Positions 9,048 through 17,127 of a DNA stretch of 64,000 nt are shown piece by piece (positions within the stretch are counted from its first letter, which is position 1; each line of letters opens with the position of its first letter). A model generated the notes under the pieces. It was not told the origin of the DNA and searched no databases. It saw only the letters and a program-made list of their open reading frames with translations. This DNA is from Pseudoxanthomonas sacheonensis. Its GTDB lineage: Bacteria > Pseudomonadota > Gammaproteobacteria > Xanthomonadales > Xanthomonadaceae. Both the position numbers and the translations under genes were made by a program. The DNA is taken from the NCBI RefSeq assembly GCF_010093305.1, contig NZ_PDWS01000002.1, positions 310,001 to 374,000 on the forward strand, in the 5' to 3' direction.

Positions 9048-10088
9048 TCAGGAACTTCCGGATTGGGTGCTCCGGCGTGTTGCGTGGGTACTGGATTCGC
9101 GCACGATGAGTTCGGGCACCAGGGTCTGCAGCGTGGACGGTTGCGATTCCTCGGACTCGATCGATTGCAGCAAGCGGGTAAGCGCCAATCCACCCAGCTC
9201 CGCGATACTGACCCGCATCGTGGTCAAAGTAGGGTGAACGAAGCGCGCCAGCGGAATGTCGTCGAATCCGGCCAGCGCTATATCCGCGGGAACTTTCACT
9301 CCCGCTTCGTTGAAGGCGTAGAGACACCCCAGCGCCATCATGTCGTTGGCCGCGAACACCGCATCGGGGCGCTGCTTGGCAGCCAGGATCCGCTTGCCGG
9401 CTTCGTAACCGGAGGATTCGTCGAAATCGCCCGGCAACTCGACAGGCTCGGCATCGGGCAGATGCTGCGCCAGCGCGGTGCGATAGCCGCGCAGGCGTTC
9501 GCTGGCGTCGAAGTTGTCCTCGGGGCCGCAAATGAAAGCGATGCGCTTGTGCCCGGCTTCGGCCAGATGCTTGACCATGGCCGATGCGCCGCCGAAGTTG
9601 TCGATGCTCAGCACCGGATAGGTGGCGTCGGGCAGGTGCGTATTGATCAGCACCGCCGGCAACGCCGTCGGCAGGTTGTCGGTAAGGAAGCCGGGGCGGT
9701 CCGCGTAAGGCGACAACACCAGCAGGCCGTCGACGCGGCCGCGCATCGCGCGCAGCGCTTCGCCCTGCTCTTCCGGATGGCCGTGATAACTGGAAACCAA
9801 GAGATGCTGGCGACGGGCGCGGGCGACGGCGTCTATACCGCGGATCAGTTCGGAAAAGAATTCGCCGTACAAATCCGGCAGTACCACGCCGATGGTCTGG
9901 GTACGGCGGCTGCTGAGGCTGCGGGCAGCCGCGTGCGGCTGATAGCGAAGCCGATTTGCGATCTCCGTCACATGCTTGCGTACGCCTTCTGCGACATTCT
10001 CATGCCCGTTCAGCGCGCGCGACACGGTGGCGACGGAGACCGACGCTTCACGTGCGACATCCTTGATGGTGACATTGGTTCGCGCCAT
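9048..10088 (-). CDS. LacI-family transcriptional regulator of the glucan locus
   Basis: The 346-residue repressor has an N-terminal helix-turn-helix (NVTIKDVAREASVSVATVSR at residues 5-24), a hinge helix (PHAAARSLSSRRT) and a periplasmic-binding-protein-like effector domain (TIGVVLPDLYGEFFSELIRG to AGFDDIPLARFVHPTLTTM). The hinge helix and the operator centre are those of GalR/CcpA-like members. It lies between the GH3 and TonB-receptor genes and has its own copy of the operator 43 bp upstream, so autoregulation is likely. The inducer is presumably a breakdown product of the imported sugar (inference). Confidence 0.92.
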   Translation of the reverse strand: MARTNVTIKDVAREASVSVATVSRALNGHENVAEGVRKHVTEIANRLRYQPHAAARSLSSRRTQTIGVVLPDLYGEFFSELIRGIDAVARARRQHLLVSSYHGHPEEQGEALRAMRGRVDGLLVLSPYADRPGFLTDNLPTALPAVLINTHLPDATYPVLSIDNFGGASAMVKHLAEAGHKRIAFICGPEDNFDASERLRGYRTALAQHLPDAEPVELPGDFDESSGYEAGKRILAAKQRPDAVFAANDMMALGCLYAFNEAGVKVPADIALAGFDDIPLARFVHPTLTTMRVSIAELGGLALTRLLQSIESEESQPSTLQTLVPELIVRESSTHATRRSTQSGSS

Positions 10089-10130
10089 TCCCGCCCCTCC
10101 GCGGTTACGACTGCTTTAAGTGGCGGCGAC

Positions 10131-10144
10131 TGTAAACGTTTCCA
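10131..10144. promoter_or_regulatory. LacI-family operator in front of lacI
   Basis: TGTAAACGTTTCCA differs by one base from the operators at 4237 and 12608. It is placed 43 bp upstream of the regulator ATG, consistent with negative autoregulation. Confidence 0.75.
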
Positions 10145-10299
10145 CGAGCATATGTAAAGCTTTCATAAGTCGCGCTTTCAATCCGTTATTTTTCAGTTAC
10201 TTGCAGAGCATAATCCGGCCGAATCAGTGCCGCAGCGCAACATATTTGGCCGGCCTGACGGATTATCGCCGGCCGGCCGATTGCGCCTGTCGTCGCCGC

Positions 10300-12570
10300 T
10301 TACTGAGCGGTCACTTCGAACTTGGCTTCAAGATTGTCGACCGAGTTGCCCCCGGCGAACACCGTGAAACTGCCCGGCTCCACGACCCGCTTCATGTCCG
10401 CTCCGTAGAAGGCCAGGTCATTTGCGGTCAAAGTGAAGGTCAAAGTTTCCGACTGCCCGGCCCGCAAGTGGACACGGCGGAACCCGCGCAGCTGTTTTAC
10501 CGGGCGCGTGATGCTGGCGACATCGTCGCGCAGGTAGAGCTGCACTACCTCGTCGCCGGCGCGGTCGCCGGTATTGGTGACGGTGACTTCCACCTGTAGC
10601 GTGCCGTCGGCCGCGATCTTTTTCTGGCTCAAGCGCAGTGCATCGTAACGGAAGCTGGTGTAGCTGAGTCCGTGGCCGAAGGCGTACAGCGGCTTCCACG
10701 AGACGTCCAGGTACTTGGAGGAATATCTCTCCTCCTCGCGCGGCGGACGGCCGGTGTTCTTGTGCGCGTAGTAGATCGGCACCTGCCCGACATTGCGTGG
10801 GAAGGTGATGGGCAGGCGCCCGGCCGGGTTGTAGTCGCCGAACAGGACATCGGCCAACGCATGGCCCGCTTCGACGCCGGGGAACCACGCCTCCAGGATC
10901 GCCGGCACCTGTTCCTGCAGGCTATTGACCGACAAGGGCCGGCCGTTGAACAGCACCGCGGTCACCGGCTTGCCGGTCTTCTGCACGGCCAGCGCCAGTT
11001 GCTCCTGCACGCCCGGCAGATCGAGCGAGGTCCTGTTGTTGGCTTCGCCGCTCATGTCCTCGGCTTCGCCCAGCATCAGCAGCACCGCGTCGGCCTGCCC
11101 TGCGATGCGCACCGCTTCGGCGATGCCGGTGGTGTCGGCAGTGTTGATGTCGGCGCCGCGCGCATAAAGGATCTTGGTTTCGGGCCCGACCGCCGCGCGG
11201 ATGCCGGCAAGCGGCGTCACCACGTCCTCGGGACGGCCCATACCGGCCCAACTGCCCAGCATCGCGCGCGGGTTGTCGGCCAGCGGCCCGATCACCGCAA
11301 GCGTGCGCACCTGTTTGGAAAGCGGCAGCACGGCGCCTTTGTTCTTCAGCAGGACCATGGATTCGCGCGCCATGCCGCGTGCCGCATCGCGATTGGCGGC
11401 GGTGAGCGTCTGGCTTTTCTCCAGCGACTCATCGCAATTCCGGTACGGATTGTCGAACAGTCCCAACCTGTACTTGGCGTTCAATACGCGGCGCACCGCG
11501 TCGTCGACGGTGGCTTCGGAAACCTTGCCGGCGCGCACCGCCTTGGGCATGTCCTTGCGGTAGATCTCGCTGACCATGTCTATGTCGACGCCAGCGTCCA
11601 GCGCGCGCGTCCCGGCCTCGGTGGCGTTGGCGGCGATGCCATGGTGCATGAGCTCCATCACGCCGGTGTAGTCGCTGACCAGCACGCCGTCGAAGCCCCA
11701 TTCGCCGCGCAGCACACCGTTGATCAACGGGCCGTTGGCGTGCATCGGCACGCCGGCGATCTCGTTGAAGGAAGCCATCACCGACCCCACGCCCGCATCG
11801 ACCGCTGCGTGGAAGGGCGGCAGATAGACCTCGCGCAGGGTGCGCTCGGAAATGTCCACGGTGTTGTAGTCGCGGCCTGCCTCTGCACCGCCATAGGCGA
11901 CGAAATGCTTGGCGGTGGCCAGCACGCTGTCGGCGGCACGCAGATCCTTGCCCTGGAAACCGCGCACCCGCGCAGCCGCCAGCACTTCGCCCAGATAGGT
12001 GTCTTCGCCGGAGCCTTCGACCACCCGTCCCCAGCGCGGATCGCGCGCCACGTCCACCATCGGCGCATAGGTCCAATGGATGCCGTGCGCGGTGGCTTCC
12101 ACCGCGGCGATGCGGGCCGTGTTTTCCACGGCGGCCGGGTCGAAGCTGGCCGCTTCGCCCAGCGGCACCGGGAACACGGTGCGATAACCGTGGATCACGT
12201 CGAAGCCGAACAGCAGCGGGATGCCCAGCCTGGATTCCTTGACCGCGATGCGCTGCATATCGCAGGTCTGCTTTACGCCCTGCATGCCCAGGAACGAACC
12301 CACCTGGCCCTTGCGCACTTGCTCGGTACCGGCAGCCTTGGCCTTGGGCCCCGTGTCGTTGCCGATGCCGGGCGGCTGGTTCAACTGGCCCAGTTTTTCC
12401 TCGAGGGTCATCCGCGCAAGCAGGGAGTCGACGAAAGCCTTTTCCCCGCTATCGGAGGGTTTTGCCGCTTCGGCGGCCAACACTCCCAAGGGCGCCAAGG
12501 CCATCATCCACAGTGCCAGGGAACTCCGGGCGCGTCCTCCACGGTTCCCCTTCCGATGCGTCGCTTTCAT
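10300..12570 (-). CDS. GH3 beta-glucosidase, BglX-like, periplasmic
   Basis: The 756-residue exported glycoside hydrolase family 3 enzyme releases terminal beta-linked glucose. The signal peptide lies within residues 17-34 (ending VLAAEAA). The catalytic (beta/alpha)8 domain contains LLFGFDVIHGYRTVFPVPL, KHFVAYG and the nucleophile Asp at about residue 300 in VLVSDYTG. The second domain carries SMVLLKNKGAVLPLS and GEAEDMSGEANNRTSLDLPG, and a fibronectin-like C-terminal domain follows (PLYAFGHGLSYTSF, VTNTGDRAGDEVVQLYLRD). GH3 enzymes of this branch act on cello-, laminari- or sophoro-oligosaccharides. The GH144-like neighbour favours sophorose-type sugars (inference). A strong ribosome site, AAGGAGGAG, precedes the ATG. 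Confidence 0.92.
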   Translation of the reverse strand: MKATHRKGNRGGRARSSLALWMMALAPLGVLAAEAAKPSDSGEKAFVDSLLARMTLEEKLGQLNQPPGIGNDTGPKAKAAGTEQVRKGQVGSFLGMQGVKQTCDMQRIAVKESRLGIPLLFGFDVIHGYRTVFPVPLGEAASFDPAAVENTARIAAVEATAHGIHWTYAPMVDVARDPRWGRVVEGSGEDTYLGEVLAAARVRGFQGKDLRAADSVLATAKHFVAYGGAEAGRDYNTVDISERTLREVYLPPFHAAVDAGVGSVMASFNEIAGVPMHANGPLINGVLRGEWGFDGVLVSDYTGVMELMHHGIAANATEAGTRALDAGVDIDMVSEIYRKDMPKAVRAGKVSEATVDDAVRRVLNAKYRLGLFDNPYRNCDESLEKSQTLTAANRDAARGMARESMVLLKNKGAVLPLSKQVRTLAVIGPLADNPRAMLGSWAGMGRPEDVVTPLAGIRAAVGPETKILYARGADINTADTTGIAEAVRIAGQADAVLLMLGEAEDMSGEANNRTSLDLPGVQEQLALAVQKTGKPVTAVLFNGRPLSVNSLQEQVPAILEAWFPGVEAGHALADVLFGDYNPAGRLPITFPRNVGQVPIYYAHKNTGRPPREEERYSSKYLDVSWKPLYAFGHGLSYTSFRYDALRLSQKKIAADGTLQVEVTVTNTGDRAGDEVVQLYLRDDVASITRPVKQLRGFRRVHLRAGQSETLTFTLTANDLAFYGADMKRVVEPGSFTVFAGGNSVDNLEAKFEVTAQ

Positions 12571-12607
12571 TTCCCGGCTCCTCCTTCCAGATTTTCAGGC
12601 GGGCAAA

Positions 12608-12621
12608 TGTAAACGTTTTCA
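12608..12621. promoter_or_regulatory. LacI-family operator in front of GH3 gene
   Basis: TGTAAACGTTTTCA is identical to the site in front of the glucanase gene and lies 38 bp upstream of the GH3 ATG. It marks the start of the sugar locus; the next gene upstream (BolA) belongs to a different function. Confidence 0.78.
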
Positions 12622-12660
12622 GGGAAGGGTGTAAGTCGCAGCGCAGCACATTGGAGAAAG

Positions 12661-12948
12661 TCAGTCGGCCTCGCCCGGCGCCCGGGCGCGGATCTGCAGT
12701 GCATGGATGTCCGTCGTCATCATTTCCCCCAATGCCGCGTACACAGACCTGTGCCGGGCCAGGGAACTCTTGCCGGCGAAGGCGGCGCTGACTATTTCGA
12801 CGCTGTAGTGGCCCCTGCCGTCCCGCGCACCGGCGTGGCCGGCATGCAGATGGCTGTCGTCGTTCACGAGCAGATGAGTGGGCGCGAAAGCCGCCTCCAA
12901 CGCTTCGCGGATGCGGGCGAGCCGTCCGCCCGGGGCCTGTCCGCTCAA
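12661..12948 (-). CDS. BolA family protein
   Basis: The 95-residue protein has the BolA/IbaG fold, which pairs with monothiol glutaredoxins in iron-sulfur trafficking and can bind DNA. Signature parts are [40 protein letters not shown] and the helix [20 protein letters not shown]. No ATG fits. The TTG at 12948 overlaps the stop of the upstream YciI-like gene as TTGA, which indicates translational coupling, so I take it as the start. Confidence 0.85.
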   Translation of the reverse strand: MSGQAPGGRLARIREALEAAFAPTHLLVNDDSHLHAGHAGARDGRGHYSVEIVSAAFAGKSSLARHRSVYAALGEMMTTDIHALQIRARAPGEAD

Positions 12949-13244
12949 GGCAGCACCTTGCGGAAGGGGCGCACCTCGGTCCGCGCATAGGCGCCCGCCT
13001 CCACATAAGGATCGGCCTCGGCCCAGGCGCGCGCGGCCTCCAGCGAGTCGAATTCGGCGATCACGATGCTGCCGCTGAACCCTGCAGGGCCCGGATCCTC
13101 GGCATCGATCGCCGGACACGGCCCCGCCAGCAAAAGCCGGCCTTCATCGCGCAACGCGATCAGCCGCGCCAGATGCGCGGGTCGTGCAGCCATCCGCTTG
13201 GGCAGGGCGTCGACCGCGTCATATCCTTCAATGGCGTACCACAT
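12945..13244 (-). CDS. YciI family protein
   Basis: The 99-residue cytoplasmic protein has the dimeric ferredoxin-like YCII fold. It starts [10 protein letters not shown] and has the family motif [22 protein letters not shown], where His and Asp residues form a putative active site. The ending, [20 protein letters not shown] and RPFRKVLP, is characteristic. The biochemical role of these proteins is not settled. It is cotranscribed with bolA by a 4-bp overlap, an arrangement I know from related genomes. Confidence 0.88.
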   Translation of the reverse strand: MWYAIEGYDAVDALPKRMAARPAHLARLIALRDEGRLLLAGPCPAIDAEDPGPAGFSGSIVIAEFDSLEAARAWAEADPYVEAGAYARTEVRPFRKVLP

Positions 13245-13598
13245 CCGATCTCTCCAGAACCCGTTCCAGCCTGAATTGTACGGTGGCGCGGCATGCCGGA
13301 CGCTGGACACCCGCTCCGTCACCGCTTACTCTTGATCCATTGCACGGCCGGAAGCAGCGGCCCGCCCGGACCCGGCTCATTCGCCTTCAGGCTCATTTGC
13401 CAGCAGTCCCGTCGACCGATTCGCTGCCCCCACCCGCCCGGGCCCAACGACCTTCTCGCTAGTCTGCCGCCATGCCCCCTGGCGTGCGTTGCCTGCTTGA
13501 TGTGTGGGAATGCGATCGCACTGCGACGCACTGTTCAGCCGCAATACCCAAGCGCGCCGGCCCCAGCCGCGCGATGCCTGCAATTCATGGCTTACTAG
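13245..13598. other. Intergenic region between yciI-like gene and scpA
   Basis: This 354-bp gap lies between divergently transcribed genes. I see no convincing gene, hairpin terminator or repeat in it. It must hold the promoters for the yciI-bolA pair and for scpA, but no clear -35/-10 pair can be read in this GC-rich sequence. Short open frames here have no recognisable protein features. Confidence 0.6.
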
Positions 13599-14516
13599 AT
13601 GACTTCCGACCTCGCGCAAGACGCGAATCCGCAAATCGATACGCACAAGCAACAGCAGCCGGCCCCTCAGCAACATGAGATGCCGCTGGCGATGGTGCAT
13701 GGGCAGGCCGTGCTGCAGATTCCGCAGGATCTCTACATTCCGCCCGACGCGTTGGAAGTGATCCTGGACGCGTTCGAAGGTCCGCTGGACCTGCTGCTGT
13801 ACCTGATCCGCCGGCAGAACCTGGACATCCTGGACATACCCGTGGCCGAGATCACCCGCCAGTACGTCCAGTACATCGGCGTGATGCAGGACCTGCGCTT
13901 CGAGCTGGCCGCCGAATATCTGGTCATGGCCGCGATCCTGGCCGAGATCAAGTCGCGCATGCTGCTGCCCCGCCCGGTCAGCGAGGAAGGCGAGGAAGGC
14001 GACCCGCGCGCCGACCTGGTGCGCCGCCTGCAGGAATACGAACGCTTCAAGCAAGCCGCCGAAGACCTCGACGCCCTGCCCCGCCAGGACCGCGACACCA
14101 CCCCGGTGCAGGCGCATGTGCCCGAACGCGCCGTGTTGCGCCTGCCGCCGCCGGTGGACCTGCGCGAGATGCTGCTGGCCCTGCACGACGTGCTCAAGCG
14201 CGCCGACCTGTTCACCGGCCACGCCATCAAGCGCGACGCGCTGAGCGTGCGCCAGCGCATGGGCGATGTGCTGACGCGGCTGGAGGACGGCAAATTCCAC
14301 CGCTTCGAATCCATGTTCACGCCCGAGGAAGGCCGGCAGGGCGTGCTGGTCACGTTCCTGGCCATGCTGGAGCTGGCCAAGGAACAGCTGCTCGACTTCG
14401 TGCAGGAAGCGCCGCTGGCGCCGATCTACCTGAAGTCGCTGGCCCTGAACAACACCAACGAACCGCTGGCGTTCTCCAGCGAATTCGACGACGGCGACGC
14501 CGCCAACGACAACTGA
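13599..14516 (+). CDS. scpA: Segregation and condensation protein A
   Basis: The 305-residue kleisin subunit of the SMC-ScpAB condensin links the SMC heads and binds ScpB. The N-terminal domain reads ALEVILDAFEGPLDLLLYLI and NLDILDIPVAEITRQYVQYI. The ELAAEYLVMAAILAEIKSRM helix and a C-terminal winged-helix region (RRFESMFTPEEGR-type stretch, FLAMLELAKEQLLDFVQ) are characteristic. The first 45 residues (Gln-rich) are an extension beyond the usual kleisin start, so an internal ATG, such as the one at residue 28, cannot be excluded. It is followed 26 bp later by scpB. Confidence 0.93.
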   Translation: MTSDLAQDANPQIDTHKQQQPAPQQHEMPLAMVHGQAVLQIPQDLYIPPDALEVILDAFEGPLDLLLYLIRRQNLDILDIPVAEITRQYVQYIGVMQDLRFELAAEYLVMAAILAEIKSRMLLPRPVSEEGEEGDPRADLVRRLQEYERFKQAAEDLDALPRQDRDTTPVQAHVPERAVLRLPPPVDLREMLLALHDVLKRADLFTGHAIKRDALSVRQRMGDVLTRLEDGKFHRFESMFTPEEGRQGVLVTFLAMLELAKEQLLDFVQEAPLAPIYLKSLALNNTNEPLAFSSEFDDGDAANDN

Positions 14517-14542
14517 ACCGACACCCAGAAGCCAAGCACCGC

Positions 14543-15367
14543 ATGGATCAAGCGCTCATCACCCGCATCGTCGAAGCCGCCCTGCTGGCCGCCAACCAGC
14601 CGTTGACGCTGGCGCAGCTGCACGGCCTGTTCCCCGAAGAACAACCGGCCCCGCCCGGCAGCGTCGAACAGGCGCTGGAACAACTGCGCGAAGCCTGCGC
14701 CGAGCGCGGTGTGGAGCTGGTCGAAGTCGCTTCGGGCTTCCGCTACCAGGTGAAGGAAGAAGTGCACGGCTGGGTTTCGCGCATGTGGACCGAGCGCAAG
14801 ACCAAGTACACCCGCGCCACGCTGGAAACGCTGGCGCTGATCGCCTACCGCCAGCCGATCACCCGCGGCGAAATCGAACAGGTGCGCGGCGTGGCGGTCA
14901 GCAGCAACACCATCCAGGCGCTGGAAGAGCGCGAATGGATCCGCGTGGTCGGACACCGCGATGTGCCCGGCAAGCCGGCGCTGTTCGGCACCACCAAGAT
15001 CTTCCTGGACTATTTCGGACTGAAGCGGCTGGACGAATTGCCGCCGTTGTCGGAACTGAAGGACATCGGCGAACTTGAACCGCAGTTGTTCATGGACGAA
15101 GCGCCGGTGCCGGCCGGCCTTCCCAACCCGGAAGCGGCGCAGGAAGGCGACGCGGCCGAGGACGGCGAAGAATTGCAGGCCGCCAACGACGAACCGTCCG
15201 CGGACGACGCGACGGACGACGAAGAACAAGACATCCCTTTCGAAGACGACGCTTTCGAAGAAATTTCTTCCGAAGCGATCGCCGATGAAGAACATCCCTT
15301 AGAGAACCAGGACGAAACCGAAGGCGCCGATACGGTCAGCCAGGATTCGTCGGAGCAGAAACAATGA
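14543..15367 (+). CDS. scpB: Segregation and condensation protein B
   Basis: The 274-residue winged-helix partner of ScpA stabilises the kleisin-SMC interaction during chromosome segregation. The core at about residues 1-185 contains ITRIVEAALLAANQPLTLAQ, YTRATLETLALIAYRQPITR, GEIEQVRGVAVSSNTIQALE and GTTKIFLDYFGLKRLDELP. The last 90 residues are an extremely acidic Glu/Asp tail (for example TDDEEQDIPFEDDAFEE), probably disordered. Its stop overlaps the rluB start as ATGA, so the two are coupled. Confidence 0.93.
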   Translation: MDQALITRIVEAALLAANQPLTLAQLHGLFPEEQPAPPGSVEQALEQLREACAERGVELVEVASGFRYQVKEEVHGWVSRMWTERKTKYTRATLETLALIAYRQPITRGEIEQVRGVAVSSNTIQALEEREWIRVVGHRDVPGKPALFGTTKIFLDYFGLKRLDELPPLSELKDIGELEPQLFMDEAPVPAGLPNPEAAQEGDAAEDGEELQAANDEPSADDATDDEEQDIPFEDDAFEEISSEAIADEEHPLENQDETEGADTVSQDSSEQKQ

Positions 15368-17007
15368 GCGACACCCCCCGCAACAAGCCCTCCCTGGGCA
15401 AACTTTCGCTGAAACGCGGCGACGCCGCCGAAGCCGGCGAAACCGCCAAGCTTTCCGAGCGCCTGCACAAGGTGCTGGCCCAGGCCGGCCTGGGTTCGCG
15501 CCGCGCGCTGGAGCAGCGCATCGCCGACGGCCTGGTCAAGGTCAACGGCGAGGTCGCGCAGACCGGCATGTCGGTCAAGGGCGGCGACCGCATCGAACTG
15601 GACGGCAAGACCTTCGTCGCCAGCGCCCTGACCGAACCGGCCCGCGTGCTGCTGTACAACAAGCCCGAAGGCGAAGTGACCACGCGCGAAGACCCCGAAG
15701 GCCGCCCCACCATCTTCGAAGCGCTGCCCGCATTGAAGGGCGCGCGCTGGATCGCCATCGGCCGCCTGGACATCAACACCACCGGCCTGCTGCTGCTCAC
15801 CACCGACGGCGAGCTGGCCAACGCGATGATGCATCCGTCCTACGAAGTGGAACGCGAATACGTCTGCCGCGTGCGCGCACCGGAAGGCATGGAGACCGTT
15901 CCCGACAATCTGGTCGATCGGCTCGCCCGCGGCGTCGCGCTGGAAGACGGCCCGGCCAAGTTCGATGTGATCGAACGCATCGGCGGCACCGACTCTCACG
16001 ACTGGTTCCGCGTGGTGGTGAAGGAAGGCCGCAATCGCGAAGTCCGCCGCCTGTGGGAATCGCAGGGCTGCCAGGTCAGCCGCCTCAAGCGCACGCGCTA
16101 CGGCAAGATTTCCCTGCCGCAACCGCTGCTGCGCGGCCAGTCGCAGGAACTGCCCGACGTGCAGGTGGAAAAGCTCCGCGCCGAGCTGGGCCTGGAAACC
16201 GGCGCTCCGCCCGCGCTGACGCTGCAGCCGGTGATCGGCCAGCGCAAGGCGGCCAAGTCCACCGTGCACATCGGCGCCGGCCGCAGCACCGGCCAGGCTT
16301 ACGTCAACGGCCACAACACCGCCGATGAAGGGCGCGAGCTGCGCCGCTTCGACCACGTGCGCGAAGACCGCGGCCGTGGCCGCTTCGGCAGCAAAAAGCC
16401 GCATGGCGGCCTGACCGTCAGCGGCGAAGCGGCAGCCAAGCAATCGCAGAAGCCGTTCAAGTCGCGTCCCACCAAAGGCCCGAAGCCGCTGCCCGACGGC
16501 AATCCCGCCGCGTTCCGCAGCTGGTACGTGCCCGAGGGCGTGGACACCGGTCCGACCGGTCACCGCAACGCCGGTCCGCCGAAGCCTTATGGCAAGAAAC
16601 CCGGTGGTCCGCGTCCCGCGGGCGCCGGCCGGCCGGGTCCAGGCGGCAATCGCCCCTACGCGGCCCGCAGCGAAGGCAACTTCGGCAACGAATCGCGCGG
16701 TCCGCGCGGCGCCGGCCCCAAGGGCCCGCGTCCCGGCGGCCAGGGTGAAGGGCAGCAGCGCGCACCGCGTCCTTACGGGCACCCGGGCAATGCGCCCAGC
16801 TTTCCTTCCGACCACGCCAACCCCGGCGCCTACAATCCATATGGCCAACAACCGCGCGCTCCGCGTCCGCAGGGCGCGCGTCCGGGCGGCAATCGGCCGC
16901 ACAACAACGCGGGTCCGCGTCCGAACGGTCCGCGTCCCGGCGGCCCGCGCGGCGCCGGACGCCCGCCGGGCGGCAATCGCGGCCCGCGCGGCGGCGGCCA
17001 CGGCTGA
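15364..17007 (+). CDS. rluB: 23S rRNA pseudouridine synthase B with long Gly/Pro/Arg tail
   Basis: The 547-residue RsuA/RluB-family enzyme modifies position 2605-type uridine of 23S rRNA. An S4 domain (LHKVLAQAGLGSRRALEQRI, residues 35-54) is followed by the catalytic domain with the active-site Asp at residue 136 in GRLDINTTGLLLLTTDGE and the VVVKEGRNREVRRLWESQGC stretch. The enzyme core ends near residue 270. The remaining 275 residues are a Gly/Pro/Arg/Asn-rich, highly basic tail with repeated RPGG/GPRP units, far longer than in E. coli RluB (291 residues). The tail probably binds RNA nonspecifically (inference). Confidence 0.92.
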   Translation: MSDTPRNKPSLGKLSLKRGDAAEAGETAKLSERLHKVLAQAGLGSRRALEQRIADGLVKVNGEVAQTGMSVKGGDRIELDGKTFVASALTEPARVLLYNKPEGEVTTREDPEGRPTIFEALPALKGARWIAIGRLDINTTGLLLLTTDGELANAMMHPSYEVEREYVCRVRAPEGMETVPDNLVDRLARGVALEDGPAKFDVIERIGGTDSHDWFRVVVKEGRNREVRRLWESQGCQVSRLKRTRYGKISLPQPLLRGQSQELPDVQVEKLRAELGLETGAPPALTLQPVIGQRKAAKSTVHIGAGRSTGQAYVNGHNTADEGRELRRFDHVREDRGRGRFGSKKPHGGLTVSGEAAAKQSQKPFKSRPTKGPKPLPDGNPAAFRSWYVPEGVDTGPTGHRNAGPPKPYGKKPGGPRPAGAGRPGPGGNRPYAARSEGNFGNESRGPRGAGPKGPRPGGQGEGQQRAPRPYGHPGNAPSFPSDHANPGAYNPYGQQPRAPRPQGARPGGNRPHNNAGPRPNGPRPGGPRGAGRPPGGNRGPRGGGHG

Positions 17008-17031
17008 ATCACTGCAAGCTTATGGATAAAC

Positions 17032-17057
17032 AAAAGGGCGCTCAGGCGCCCTTTTTT
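17032..17057 (+). terminator. Rho-independent terminator after scpA-scpB-rluB
   Basis: The stem GGGCGC/GCGCCC with loop TCAG is flanked by AAAA and followed by a T6 tract (17052-17057). It starts 24 bp past the rluB stop, which makes the three-gene unit self-contained. Confidence 0.9.
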
Positions 17058-17127
17058 ATTGTCACTTCATGCCCGCCTCACATTGCGCCGGCACTGTGCG
17101 CGTACCACGACAACCGGCACGAAATCG

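Noticed and set aside
5933-9109. A 1058-codon open frame on the plus strand across the TonB receptor gene.
   Set aside because: It is the mirror of the receptor coding sequence in high-GC DNA; its translation has no recognisable domains, while the minus strand gives a full TonB receptor.
15010-17001. A 663-codon antisense frame over rluB and the end of scpB.
   Set aside because: Low-complexity Ala/Arg translation from GC-rich Gly/Pro codons; both sense genes are certain.
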